Shown here: piece after piece, positions 46,501 through 61,300 of the stretch | How positions within the stretch are numbered: position 1 is the first letter of the stretch | How the letters are laid out: every line of letters begins with the position of its first letter | Assembly (NCBI RefSeq): GCF_032884065.1 | Contig: NC_088873.1 | Coordinates: 8,815,702 to 8,879,701, forward strand | Reading direction: 5' to 3' | DNA from: Artemia franciscana | Lineage: Eukaryota > Arthropoda > Branchiopoda > Anostraca > Artemiidae | Length of the DNA stretch: 64,000 nucleotides | The notes under the pieces: model-generated | Seen by the model: the letters and a program-made list of their open reading frames with translations, nothing else | The model's database searches: none | What the model was told of the DNA's origin: nothing | Translations under genes and position numbers: made by a program

Positions 46501-49500
46501 CTATCGATCAGAAAAAAGGTAGAAATTAAATGGTTTAATAAAATTTTTAGTAATTTAAATCATGTCATATTCAATTATTAAAAAAGAATTGTACAGATTA
46601 TTTTTCTTTAGTCTTGTGATCTTTTGACGATTTTTCTAGCTATTTTTACTGGAGCAGTGGCAGCCACCACCGCTGATTTTTATACAAAATTTCATGTTTA
46701 AATTACATTTGACCAAAAAATAAAATTTTAGCTCCCAAGTATTTCAGATGCTTAGAACAAATTAATATTTTGTCAGCTCTCATACTCGCCGTGGGAATAT
46801 AATTGACATAAATCTTTTTCGTCTTTTGGAAGCTACCAACAAAATTCTATATAAAATTTAGATACATAAAAACACATTCGTAAATCAGAGAAAAATCCTC
46901 AGTTTTTGTCACTTGGGGTTAGCGAGAGGGAGTAATAATATTTTTTTTTTTTAATACACCAGTGTTCCAAAAGGTTTAATTACTATTAATTATAAATCTC
47001 AACATATCAATTAACTTTTCTCATTGTTATAAAACCCCCCTCCATATCTCCAAAGGCGGGACTAGGATGTATTTAATTCAAGATCCCCCCCCTCAATGAC
47101 TCCGCCATGTTCTGACGCTAAGCACAAAATACCGGATAGAGTTGCCACTGATGTTTTCTTTTTCAACCAATCTTGATATTTAAATGTTCAGTAAATTCTG
47201 TGAATCTTCCTACCTGTTTATAGCAAGATGCTAAAACAATATTTGACAGAGTCTTGACAAAAACAGGATTACCAGATTTCTTCGATTTGACTACTTCAAA
47301 AACATCTTTAATTTCGCTATGCATATTGTGTTCATACAATAAGGACATCAGTAATTTTAGGCTAGATAAATCTTCAAACAATCCGTCCAAATCTGGGTCA
47401 CAAAATGCCTAAAAAAATAAGTACTTTGTATATTAAATACTTGGAAAATAGAATGAGACATTACCGTAGGAGAGAAGCTCAGAGAAGCACGAGGAGCACG
47501 TCCCCAAAATTTGCTTCATAGAATTGCTCCAGTTTTGTTAAATTCAGAGCATTTGTGAATTACTTCAGACTCCAATTGTTTATTAAACTCCAATTACTTC
47601 AGACTCCAAAAAATTGTTAATTAAACAGACAAGGAAAAAAGCGAGAGACAATGATTTGCCAATGAGAGACAATGATTTGCCAATTCAGAAACTTAGAGAC
47701 AAAGAGAGGGAAGAGAGAAATAGAGGAGTAGGAAAGGGAGGCGGAGAGAGAAAGAGGAGAGAAGAACAGAGGTAGATAGAGAGAGCTGGAACTCTTAAAG
47801 AGCGAACACCTTTTTCAAAGTTATTACAAAAAAGTGAACTGAACTGGAAAATGAACTACTTCAGGGCAGCAAATTTGGCACAGCTGGCGCGGAAACCTGA
47901 TATGGCATATTCAACGGTAAGAACACGAGTACTAAGCTTGTCTGTATCATAAACGAGGCAGAGATATTTCAGTGAGGGACTCTATAATGAATTTACCTGC
48001 TTAAACAATAGATAAAGAGGATGAATATTAACATTGGGTATTATGAGCAAGGAATTGATTCTTAGCAGCATTAACATTAAGTCTTAAGAGCTTATAACCA
48101 CAAATCAAAGAATCAGGATTTGCCTGTAAAATGGAGAGACTTAAAACTCATAAGCAGGACATCATCTACGTAGCTAATTTGTATGTCTCTCTTCTCTTCT
48201 TTTAAAATCATTTTCAGCTATATGTTAAATCTCCTTCTAAATCTTCTATCTGTTAAATATCCTATCTGTTAAATGTCCTTGTCTTGTTCCAGTGTTTTTT
48301 TTTATATATATTTTATAAGTGTTTTATTCTTGTTTTCTGTGGTCCATTACAAGCAAAGCTTCTTGGGCCTAGTAACCGCTTTACTTTGTAATAGTTTTTC
48401 TTTTAGTATTAATAAATTGATTGATTGATTGATTTGCATTCCTTTGTAAACCTATTTAAGAGATGAGAATACTTAAAGAAAGTAATATGTAGCGACGGAT
48501 CTAGGTTTCTTTAAAATTGAGAATTTGGGAAATTTCATTTTACTTATTTACTTTTTTAAGAACGAATTCGGTGGAGGGCCTAGAACAGTATTTTCTAGCG
48601 CGAAGCGTCATAAAAATATGCCAAGTAACATTTGTCTCTCACACACATTGGCTAGAAAATAATCAATTTTAAAAGGCTGTTTTTAGCAGCGAGGCAAGGG
48701 AAATTTTTGAATTACCAGTAAGAAATGTCATTCTCATGTGCATTTTTCTTCTTTCACACTTGTGTTTAAGATGGCTTCCGAATATCAGAATTGGGGAAGG
48801 GAAAGCATGGTCTGGAGGGGAGACCTCCCCCTCTCAAAGCAACTATGGGATCTGCTACAACACTAAGGACTTGGAGCTGACTGTGTAGTTTGATGACAAA
48901 TATTATTTCATTTTTAAAATGTCTCAGATAGCTAGTAGGCATTTCCAGGAAGTTTGAGGAGCTGCTGTATAAACAGAAAAGCGTATTTTTGATAAAGACG
49001 AACGGGAAAATGGTGAAAATAACCATAAAGAACAAATAATGATGGCAATGTTTGTGTGCCTACAGTTTTTCGCCCCTTTATCAGAAAAACGGTTCTTTTT
49101 TGCCGAAAAATACTGCAATACTACTACATTTTCTTAAAAGTGTTACCTACTACTAGTGTGACGAGCGAACAGGCATATTTTAATCACCGATTATTTCACG
49201 CGAAATCAGCATGCCCGGACAATGTCCGAACGCTGGGAAAGCACAATTTTTATATGATAAGGCTTGAACAACTGATGTTATTATTAAGTTTTGGATAATA
49301 AGCCAAAAATTACCATCCACAATTTTTTTCCTTAACCCTTAAGAATTCGAAAAACAGCTGTTTTTTGAACAAAAAACAGCTGTTTTCTGTTTTTACCAAA
49401 AACAGAACAGAAACAGGTCTTCTGTTTTTTGTTCACCTTTTCTGTTTCATTCAAGGCCTGTTTATTTTTTTCTGTTTCTTCAGAAAAACAGAACAGTACC

Positions 49501-52500
49501 CATGCTTATCCTTAACGAACCTTTTATCGTTTACTAACAATAACCTTTTAACATCTGCCCTTTATTTAATATCCTTTTAATGTATTATTTTTATCCTTTA
49601 ATATTAATGCGTATTTTTACCGTAAGATTACTTTCTTTGTTAAAGTTCAGTTATAAACGGTATCTTATAAAACCCTTTTTCTTCTTATTTCTTTTGAAGT
49701 AGAATTTGTTATTTTACATTAAATTTCAAAATAAGCTGAAGATTTTTGGCTTCCTTTGGAATTTTTAATTAAATTTCAATTTCTTCATCTGCTCTGGCAG
49801 CATCAATAACAACTACAAACCAAAATTTCTGCATGTGAGTATTCAACGGCATCTAGAATTAGTACAAATTGTTTTATAAGATTGAAAAGGATTCTGCAAA
49901 TATTTTTCCTCTTGCCTTTGAAAGAACAACACGATGATGTATATAGTTTTTAGACAGGCAAATTCTTTTTTGCAAAAAAGCCGTTAATTACTAGGGTAGA
50001 ATATACAATGAACTAGCATAAATGAATAATTTAAGCATACTTAAAAATAGGCCAGATGAAGTGTAATTTTATGGAGCCATAATAAAAGTCGTCATAATAA
50101 GATAAATTGTACTTTCTTTAGAGCAAATGAGCCACTACTGACGGTATTCTAATCCTGACTAACATTCAGTATTTGGCAAGTATAATTTTAGGACCAAAAA
50201 ACAGAACTTCACACGACAAAAAAAGCCAATTAAAAACTTTTATTTAAAGGCACATTGACAAAGCTAGAGGAGGGGGTCCGAGCCTACACTAAACTAAAAT
50301 ATCAAAGTTATTAAGGCTATTTCCAACATTTCCTGTGTCATTCGCCTACTTTACATGTTTTTTTTATAAATTACCCCAGACCACCCCAGTTAATACCAAT
50401 ATACTTGCCTTTAACCAAGAATGACATAAGTTCGGAAAAAAAAAACTGACATAAGAGCCCACATTTCACTGAAGGGCCTACACAATTGGGAAAAACTGAA
50501 GACAAAGAGTTTTGAATGAAGGCAGCAAACAAGAGAAATAACTAAGGGCACACCAGAATTGGCTCATGTTGAATTTCTCAGAAAGTTTATTTTGCTCTTA
50601 CCTTCAAAGCTTCAACGGGTTGTCCATTAGAGTAGTAGTAACGCATCACAATAGGGCCAAAACGAAACGGACTTTTTGTTTTTTGTGAATGATACCTAGA
50701 AAAACAGAAAAAATAATAAAAAGAGTAGGTCTAAAAGCTTTAGCAGACTTAAAAGGATTATTGCTACACACAACAACAACAAAAAAATAGCTACGAAAAT
50801 CATGTTCTGTTTTTCAAAATAATAAAATAATAGCTCCATTATCGTCCAGAAACTGGATGGAGAATTACTTCCAATCTTTCCAAACTCAGATTTCGCGCCA
50901 TATAAAGTGGTACCCTTTTATCTCCAGAAAAGCATCATAGTTTTTCCAAATGCAGAAAGATTCAGATTTTCTTATATTTTGGTTCACAAAATACACCATA
51001 AGCAGCTTGTATACTAATGGTAGCTTATTGCACCATTCTATAAACGTAAATAAAGTACCTACGTGATCGAATTGTGAAGTGACATGAAAATAAGTGTACT
51101 GTCAATAAGTGTAAGGAGAAAGGGGAAGTGCTTGTGCAATGCTGCTGGGTTGCAGTTTTGCTTACTTCTGAAAAGACAATTTTATTGACTTCCCACATTC
51201 AAGATATATTGCAAAACTTCAATTGTTGTTTGCCAGATGTCTAAAAAATTCTTCACATTCTTGTTCTAGATTTCATATTGGCTTAACTTCGGCGGCTTTT
51301 CAAATGGAAAATGCTCCATATATTTTTGGAGCATACACATAGACATAACATCAAGGCACATGGATAAGTTACATATTTGCCAGATGTTGTCACTCTGTAG
51401 ATGTGTCTAGAATTTTCTGAAGGTGAACACTACAGGTTTGTCAGGACCTGGCAAAAATAGAATTTGTATATTCAAAAAAAAGAAGGTGTAATGCAAGATG
51501 TGAAAGTTTTGCATAGAAGTATAAATCCTGTCTACTAAAAGCAGGATGATCATACTTTACCAGGGAAAAGCCATAATTCAAAATTAGTGTATCTATTCAC
51601 ACCCTACCTCTTTAATAGGGAATGTAGCACCTGTGAGTCTTCAGCACTAGCCAGATGAACAAAATTGAAAACATCTTCTTTTGATGCAAGCATTTTTCTA
51701 CTAGATTCAATAGATTTGACAACTCTGTCTTTGAATTTTTCTATAATAGGAGCCCCTAGGTACAAGTTGGATATTTCTGCTCTTGCTTGCTCATATTTTG
51801 GAATGCCAAGGTTTTCAGCCGTGTAAATAGTTCTAATTCCTAGAAAAGACATGCATAAGACTATGAAAAGGAAACAATAAAGCACTGAGGCACAGCAGCG
51901 TAAATTTTAGCTGCTATATAAAATTCCACAATTATACCTCCATGCATAGGAGAAAGGACTGTCCAAAACACAAAAGTTAATCCTCGGGTATTTATTATTT
52001 GTTTTGTTTTCGCCAGGAAAGGAGGGTCTTTTAGACCCATTAGAGAAAGTCTCTATATGAGTAGGCACAATGCAACCAAATTCAACATTACATGTAAATC
52101 CAAATATTAATCTTCAATTCCCTCAGTCAAACAAATATTGAAACTTGTCTCACAGTGAACCAACCTTAATTATTGAGTGTTAGATAGGGGTATATGGTTA
52201 AAAATACACAGTTATAACAATTCTCACTCCCATACCTGTATATAGAAGAGATTGCCCCATAGCTTGTTCTAAAGATCCCTCCCACCACCAAAAAAACTTA
52301 CAAACAACAATCTAAACAAATGTTTGTGATTTGACTCCTAAATTAATAAAAATTGTCAGACCCCCCCTCCTCTTACATGATCCTACTTTTTACACATATA
52401 ATTTACCTTTTATATTAAGCATGATTCCCACAGGTTTAATGCTGCAGTGCTATATTTTTCTAAGGTGTTTTTTGGTTAGTGCAGATAGGTCTATTGATGC

Positions 52501-55237
52501 TTTGATGATGTAGGCAATATCAATAATAAAGCAAGATCCTTGACATGTCTCTTTATAAAAGAACCAGTTTTTTCTTTTCCCAGTAGGTATTGAGACACGA
52601 GATGCTGCAAGGGCCTTGGAGCCACTCCGTCCACACCATATAGAAATAATTTAAATCTATACTCCACCTATTTTCGCTCTACTAACTGATAATTCGCCCC
52701 CCCCTCCAAAGAAAAAATCTCAATGCATGGGCCTAAATTGAGCCTTGACATTTTGTGTTAGTAGAATTTGAACATACCAAAAGATAATGTTAACTAATAT
52801 ACAGAATACTTTCAAGATTTTTTTTTTGTAGAAAATCAGCTTTACAAGCAGTATTTTCGAGATGGTTCTTATATCTAAGCCTCTCCGAGTTGGATCCTAA
52901 GTTTGAAGGACCCTAGGGCAAATAATAATGTACAGCTTTAATTTCACTAGATATAAAACATATCTTTTACCATTCTTTCCATTGTTCAGACCTTATTATT
53001 CCACAAAATTACAGAAGAGCCTGAAACTTAACAAACATACCACTTGATTTACTGACTTCCAAAAACACACCATTTTTTTCAATTGAAGTTCTTTCACCTT
53101 GAACTGTCAAATCATATTAGCTACATTAACATTCAAGAATAAATACAAATATGAAAAAATACAAAAACAATTAAGGAACCAAAATAAGGATGATCTCTAC
53201 ACAGTAAAAAAGAAACAACAATAAGATAAAGCAAATATTTCAGCAAGGACATCCTCAGCACTTCAAAATACTTTTTTTCTTTGTGTCAATTTTATTGAAC
53301 ATCATGTCTAGCCAGGGTGATGTTAGAACACATTTAAGCCCAAATTAAGCATTTGTAACTGTTTGATTAGAAAAGATCATTTTTACCATAAAAAAGAAAC
53401 AGAATCCTTGCCTCCAGCTGGGGCAAAACCTTGAGAGGTTGCTGTTTTAATTTTATTACGTGAAAATGTTAATTACCCTCCTAGACATTTCTTGGAAATT
53501 AGGCATTAAGGACTTGTAAATTAGGACTGCCACTGAAAATCTATCAATTTCCCAAGATCTAGCTGATTGATTGTATTTTCTACTCGTTTTCTACTCTTTT
53601 TTCTAATAGAAGGTCAAGATGTCCAAACAGTCATGTATGTAAGTTTATGGGCTCATATAGTTCCTCTGGATGAATCTGCCCTTATGGCCTTACATGAAGC
53701 CCTGTCAGAGCAAAATTAAGACCCCCCCCCGCACACACAGATCAGGGCTTTCTTAGACATTACCTTAAGCACTGAAGCAATGAGTCATGTGCATTGCTGA
53801 AGCTGGAATAACATCAGTGGATGTAGCACAAAGAGACTTATCCCCTGTAGCCATTCAGGGGATAGGATTTAGATTTTACCATACCCAAGGCCAATATTAA
53901 AAAAGGGAACCAAACTCGTTTTTAATAATATTAACTGCAGCCAATAAGCATTGGGTGGTAAGCAAGGGGGGATAGCTAAAGGTACCATTGGGGAGGGGGG
54001 GTCCTCTGAGGCCATGACTGAGTCCAAATCTGGAGGTAACCTGGTTGTGTACAGAGGTCCAAGATTGGTGGTCAAAATCCAAGGTTAGAAGAAGCATTTT
54101 TTTTCTAATTTTGACATTATGAATGAAAATAGTAAAGTATAAAATCAAGGACCATGAATTCCCATCCACGGAGGCCATTACTTTGGAAGAGGAGGAGTTA
54201 CTGCAAAACAAAAAATAAATCCACAACCAGAGGCCAGTAAGGGTAGAGGACTTGGAGAGTCCTGAAGGAATAAGACAAGTAAGTGTTTGTGATTATTTAA
54301 CTGTGGATTTCAGAATTTCTGGTAACTATTTTTGAACAATAGTAAATATCTAGTAATTGGTCGGTTCTCAAAGAAACTTATTAAACAAATAAAATTAGTA
54401 GAAATAACAATTAGACCCTTCTCCCTTGATAGTCCCATTTATAGCCATAATAATACATTTCTCTGTTAATTGAATGTTGTCATATGTAACAGGTTCTGGG
54501 TTGACAAAGGTTTTCTGCAGTCTTGACTCATTGTGATCTAGCTTTGTTTGGGATTGTTAGCAATATTTACCAAAATATTACCTGAGACCCTTTCAAAAAT
54601 GGGCAACAATGGTAAAAAAAATGCAGTAATCAGACTATTACAAAGATGCTGCATAACCTATTATAAAGTAAGAATTTATTTGGTTTTAGTGTTTTCTTTT
54701 TGTTTTTTAGGTATTAGGGCTACACATGGCACAATCAAGGGGCAGTGAGTGAGAAAACTTACCAAGTTATTAAGAAATACCATAAAACAAGACGTCTAAT
54801 TGGACCAGGCAACTTTTATTTGTTTAGCATAGTTCCTTCAAAAGAGGAAAACTAGAAAAGATTTAAATAATTTAGTGATGATTTTATTACTTACATAAGG
54901 ACAGGGTGAACACACTTTATGGCCTTTTTGGGATATTTCTAAACGCAGCAATGGCATCGCTTACAAATTCAATTAATAGTTTTTATGTTACCTCAATTCA
55001 CACTTTGGGCAAAATAAGTTCCAATGCTGGATCTGTTGTTGAGATGGCAACTTTTCACACACTTAACACAAATAAGAAACAGAGTATTCAGTAAGTTTAT
55101 GGCCAAGGGACATTCCTTCCAACTAGAAGAGATTAAACAAACACAAATTAGAAACAATAGGGAAATTTCTCAAGACAGTGGAATTCAATTCAGTGAATAT
55201 TTCAGCCCTAGGCCCAAGGGCTGTCTTCAGCATAATG

Positions 55238-55307
<70 letters not shown>

Positions 55308-58300
55308 GTAAATTCTTTCATTGATCATGCCCTGAACAGTTTCTCTGATTTGTACATAAATGCAGAAATAAATTTTATCAGAGATTTTCGTTTTGGTAAC
55401 AGATACCCCATTTCTTTTGTCAATAATACAATCAACTGTTGAATAAAAAGACATTACCATAAAATCAAAGATATTTCAGAATATAAGACTCCTAATAAGC
55501 CCTCAAATGTAATCTATCTTCCATACATCCCAAAAGTCACAGCAAAATTAAAAAATCTTTACACCAAAATAATCTGTATGTAGTTTTCACTAATAATTTT
55601 AAAATCACAAATTTCTTAAACTCCAGTAAAGTTAAAACGCCAGTTATTTGCCAAAGAGGGTTTTTTTCAAATACCATACGACTGTGGCAATCAGAGAAGA
55701 CATAGACAAAGCATTAATTTCTAATAGTTCTAATAACTCTTATGATTCTGCTTTAGCTTGCCATATATCTAATAATCTTACCCAAACGATATTTTTACAA
55801 AAATCTTCCCTCATTAGTAATGATTTGGGGATAAAACAGGTGGTGCTGGACTAAATCAAAATTAGTCTAAAAATAAATAATCGAATTTTTTTTAAATAGG
55901 GACTTGGGGGAAAATTTCTTTATCCTCAAATTCAATTTAAAATGATATAAACAAACATTTTACTAGCATTATTGAACACGGTACAAAAAAGCCTTTGAGG
56001 CTAGATGCCAAAAAAGCAAGATTATCTTTGAAAGCTTATATTTGATTATTTTGTTCTGTTTTGTTTGAATAAATTTATCCTCCCACATCATTTTTTTCAT
56101 CAGTCCTGGTTGAATTTTGTTGAAGTTTGGATGCTAGGCATGTTGTAAAAAGTTTTTAACAACATTTTAAGTTTTAATGATGGCATTTTAATATAAGTTT
56201 AAAGCCAAAATATTCACTGAATTAAATTCCAGTGTCTTGAGAAAGTTTCCCTATTGTTTATAAGTTGTGTTTGTTTGATATGGAAAGGTGGTGTGGGCTT
56301 TGTTGCTATTTACAACTAGATGAGAGGTGGATTTATACAATTTAAGCCCACTTAGTAGTGTTGACCATAGATAGACATGATAAAGAGATTATTCTTCAGT
56401 GGTTAGGGTAGACATCACTGCACAATATTTATGTTGGATAAAGTGAACAAGTTGCTTCAATGTGAGAAGCAGGATTGGCATCATAGCTCAATTGTTTTGT
56501 GCATGTATATTTACCCCTAAGATATTAGTGATGGGCAGTCCCAGTCGTATCTTGAAGGTTTAGCCTCCCAGCCTTTGTTGTGACTCGTTTCGAAAAGTTT
56601 GGCTGATTCCAAAGACACGGTTTCCTCACAAAAACAGTTCCAATCATTGATAATCCTTTGGCTAAAAAAAATTGTCTAGTATTGTGGTTAACTGAGGGCT
56701 TATGAAGCTTCTTGGAGTGACCTCGCAATTGTCTTTCATTAGTTATCTGAGTAAATAGCTTCTTTTTGGGGTTGGTTTGCATATTTGCATGTTGCTGTAC
56801 CTGCAATGAAAAGTGAAAGATGGTAGCTTTAGGGTAAATGGCCTTTCATTACATGGTTTCTAGCCAACTCCAGAGATAAATTTAGTGGCCCTCCTTTGTA
56901 TACCTTCAGTTTCCTGTAGGCTATATTACTTTTGTAAAATGAACCAGCAAGGCAGATTCTGAAGACCAGGACTGGTGTCCTAATTGCCTTGCTCAGCTTT
57001 AAAAACATTCTTCTTTTTATAATTTTAAGGCTTGAATTTGTCCTGGAAACAGTTAGTGCAAAATGTTTGTTGAACTTTAAGAGATTATCTACAACTACTC
57101 CCAGGTCTTTAATACTGGTCGAAATTAGGACTGAAATGGGAGAGGATGTCTGGCTACCATTGGGAATAATGTCCAACCAACAGTGGGAATAATGCAGGGA
57201 GCAGTTACAAATGAAATACCCTCTATTTTTCCTGTAAACACAGGTGGATAGATACAAATCAGAAAATTAAAGACCAATTTTCTCGATACCAACAAATCAG
57301 CCAGCCCCAACGGAATCCACCCGAGGTTGCTCAAAGAAACAGCCACCGAGATTTCCCCCACTTTGTGCCATCTATTTCAGTTTTCTCTCGATTGCAGAGT
57401 TGTTCCCTCAGAATGGAAGACTGCTTATGTTACACCCATATTCAAAAAAGGTGACCAGTCTAAAGCTGAAAACTACAGACCTATAAGCCTTATGTCTGCT
57501 GTCGCTAAGGTTTTAGAGAGAATTGTCAACGACGCAGTTCTCAAGCACCTAGTTTCCAACAGCATTATCTCGGACAAACAACATGGTTTTCTTCCCAGGA
57601 AGTCAGTCGAAACCAACCTACTCGAAACTTATGAGCTAATTACTCAGCTTCTCGACAGAGGGTTTCCTGTCAACCTAATTCTACTAGACATTACCAAAGC
57701 CTTCAACAAAGTCCCCCATAACCGTTTGCGCTCCAAACTTACAGCCGTGGGCATTGATAAAAAACTAGTTGACTGGCTAATGGACTTCCTTGGTGGCAGA
57801 ACGCAAAAGGTTCGGCTCTTTACCACGGATGGAGAAAAGATCTATTCAACACCTTGCCAAGTTCTGAGCGGCGTCCCTCAAGGAACTGTCCTCAAACCGA
57901 CCTTATTCCTCATCTATATCAATGACCTGGTAGCTGAAACAAAAAACCACTTGACTCTTTACACCAACGACTCCAAGCTTTTTGGTACCGCAGACAACAT
58001 TAGCCTACAAGCCGATCTCAACTAAATTCAAGCATGGGCAGATAAATGGCTTCTATCCTTCAACATCTCAAAGTGCGTCACTCTTCATTTCGGCCGTGGT
58101 AATCTGCAGCACCAGTACACTATGTACGACGGCAAAATGTCATTGACAGTCTTGATTCCTACTTCTAGTAGTGGTAGAGACCTGGGAGTCCTGTTGGATG
58201 ACAACTTAAAATTCCACAAGCACACCGCCTAAGCAGTTTCGAAAGCAAATGATAATTTGGGACTCCTGAAAAGAACCGTCAGTAGTTGATCCTCCACAGT

Positions 58301-61300
58301 TTTTCTGAAATTATATAAAGCTCTGGTCAGGCCAATCCTAGATTTCGGAACATGTCTTGCTGGTCCTTTTTACAAGAGTGACATCCAGCTTGTTGAGGGT
58401 GTCCAGAGGAGAGCCAACAAATGCATTGATGGTTTACGCAGTCAGCCCTACTGCAGAAGATTACAATCTGTTAACCTCCCAACACTCGTTTTTCAGTGTA
58501 GGCATAACGACATGCTGCTCACCTACAGGTACCTCCAGCAAGCAGATCAGAAGCTGTTCACTTTCTCTCCCCACCAAAAGCAAACACGAGGACTTTCCAA
58601 AAAGCTGTTCAAATCCAGCGTTAACACTGAAGTCCGACTAGATTTTTTCAGCCAGCAAGTGGTGAACGATTGGAACCAACTAAGCCAAGAGACAGTCTTG
58701 GCATCCTTGCCCAAGGAATTCAAAAAGAGGCTCGACAAAGAATGGGAGGCCAAACCATGGAGATTCCAGTGGGAAAACCCCTCCCAGCCCTCACTACCAT
58801 AACAGTCATGGAACACAATAGAGAGTTAGCTTGGAGGATGATGCAGCTTGTCATACCAAACCATCTCATACACTCTATCCAAAGTTGCTGTTGTGCAGTG
58901 GTGCCAACTCTAAATTGCTGGAGAATGGTCCTTGAACCATACCTACCATGTGATCACTGTTACCAAGTGGGCTTAAATTGCATCTCTCCAGCACTCTCTA
59001 GTCCCTATGGTTTGTTGCTTGACCTTAGCATAGCAACCAGATCTATTGCCATCATCAACTATGGAGCATCACAGTTCTTGCAACTAATTCGCTCTGAAGT
59101 GCAAATTAAGGTAATTAAGGTAATTGGCCTTACATCTGCAGTGGCAAAAGTCTTTAATATGATTGTTAATTATGTGCTTCTTGAAAACCTTGTTAACAAT
59201 TATATCATCTCCAACAAGCCACATGACATTCCCCCAAGAAAATCAGCAGGAACTAACCCTTCAGATACTTAGAGACAGATTACCTATTTACTGGAAACGT
59301 AGCTTTTCAATGGTTTGATTCTTTTAGACCTAGCCAAAGTATTTGGCAAGGTTCTATACAATTAGCTTTGTCCTAAGTTAACATCAGCAGGGATCAAGTA
59401 AGAATTAGTATGTTGGCTAATGGACTTTGCAGCCTTAGATCCCAAATGATACAACTTTTGACAACAGACAGTAAATGTACTTACTTGCAACCTTCTGAAG
59501 TCCTAAGTGGTGTTCCTCAGGGAACTGTTCTTGAACCAGTATTTATATTTACAAGTGTAGTTTGATTTTGTATATGTTGTAAAGAAACACAAATCAGCAA
59601 TACCTGTCAAAATTTTTGCTATTAAACCTGTCTACTACTACTACTTTATATTAATGACATGATCCCTAAAGTCAATAACCACTCAAATCACTATGTTGAT
59701 GACTCAAAACTACTTGGTGTATCTGACAGATCATCTGAACAATCTGACCTTGATCCCAAACAGACATTGACCAATAGGTGGCTTCTCTCTTTCAGTATGG
59801 CCTATCCAAATGTATCACCATTTATTTTCACCATAATAATTCTTAGCACCAGTACTCTATGAATGATAGCCAGACATCCTCCCTCATTTCTCTCCAAATT
59901 TGGACCAGCAGTAAAGACCCTGGCGTAATTCTAGATAATAATCTCTTAAAGTTCATCAAACATTCTGCACAAACTGTCTCCAGAGCAAGTTCAAGCCTTG
60001 GACTTGTTAAAAGAAGAATGTTTCTGAAGCTGTACAAGGCAATTCTGAGAACAGTCCTTGTCTTCAAAAACTGCCTTGCTGGTTGATTTTACAAAATTAA
60101 TATAGCCTACAACTGATTGAAGGTGCACAATTTTCATTCTATTTGTAGCAACATGCTATAAACATGCAAATATGCTAACTAACCCCAAAAGAAGCTATTT
60201 ACTCAGCTAACCAATGAAAGACAAATGTAAGGTTGACCAAAGAAGCTTCACAAGCTCTCAGTTTACTATAGAATTAGACAAGATTGTTTTTAGCCAAAGA
60301 ATTATCAAAAAATTCTATCTGTTTATGTGAGGACACAATGTCTGTGGAATCAACCAAAGTTTTCAAAAGGAGACTCAACAAAGACTGGGAGGCTAAACCT
60401 TCAAGATACAACAGGAACTGCCCCATCACTTAGCCTATGTCTTAGAGAAAAATATACATGCACAAAAGAACTGAACTATGATACTGATGCTGCATGTCAC
60501 ATTGAAGCAACTTGCACATTCAATCCAAAATGATTAGTTTGTTGTGGTGTCTACCATAAATCACAGAAGAATGATCTATATATCATACCTATCTATGGTC
60601 AACACTACCAAGTAAGCTTAAATTTTATCTATCAGCTCTCTAGATTTTCCTGAGTGTGAGGTGTCTTTAGTGGGTCTAGATGTCTTGTTATGGTTTTGAG
60701 TGGGTTGAAGTGTCTTTGGTGCCTTATAAGGGTTTTATTAACAATAGTAGCTAGCAGCATAATCTTACAGAAAAGATTTTAAAATGTTTTTTAATAATTT
60801 TTGAAGCAGTGTGTTTAGTTATGTGTTGTATAGTTTTCAGTATAGTTCAAATGTCAATCTAGCATTGAGGGATATTGAGAAAATAGTCCCTGGAGCTCTA
60901 TTAGCAATAATGGTAAAATTCTAGTTAATTAACTTCTTTCTATCTCAGAAAGGGTTTAGGTTAACAAAATGAAACTTTCTGGGATGAATCTACATACTAA
61001 ACTATGTCCTGGGAAGGTACATTAAAGCAACTACCTCCACTCCTTCTCCCTCTAGAAGGCCCTGACCTATGATGACCTTTAAAAATGTGTGTGTTATAAA
61101 AGTGAAACCTTTCAAAATAGATCTTCTGCTCAATTGAAGTACAGCAAATTGTTTTCAGCTTCATAACTTTGCTCAATTCCATTTTATAAGGTTTTAAAGA
61201 TATGCAAATACATTTCCTAAAATTTGAAAAAGACATTGATATGGCTTAGAATTCTACTCAAATAACAGGAATTGCATGTTTCAGTACTAAATGCAGAGAA

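Larger units (their letters stand above)
55095..56300 (+). mobile_element. Penelope-like element relic (linker/GIY-YIG end) with terminal-repeat pieces
   Basis: The plus strand carries sequence related to the end of the RT and start of the GIY-YIG endonuclease region of Penelope-like elements (INFIRDFRFGNRYPISF, then NVIYLPYIPKVTAKL, then FFQIPYDCG). It is flanked by terminal-repeat segments in opposite orientation at 55095-55238 (minus) and about 56205-56300 (plus), sharing 'ttcactgaatt' and 'gaaagtttccctattgttt'. A (TA)n microsatellite (55239-55304) has expanded at the left junction. The element is broken in many places and old. Confidence 0.6.

Noticed and set aside
53869-54226. Overlapping minus-strand ORFs of 68 and 109 codons
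   Set aside because: No domain, no splice context, and they shadow each other in different frames within an intron.
55024-55460. ORFs with Tyr-Ile tails on both strands
   Set aside because: Produced by the (TA)n tract next to the Penelope-like relic.
56829-60067. Possibility that the forward and reverse LINE parts are one copy inverted by twin priming
   Set aside because: Both orientations contain the same C-terminal and 3' UTR segments, so they are separate copies.
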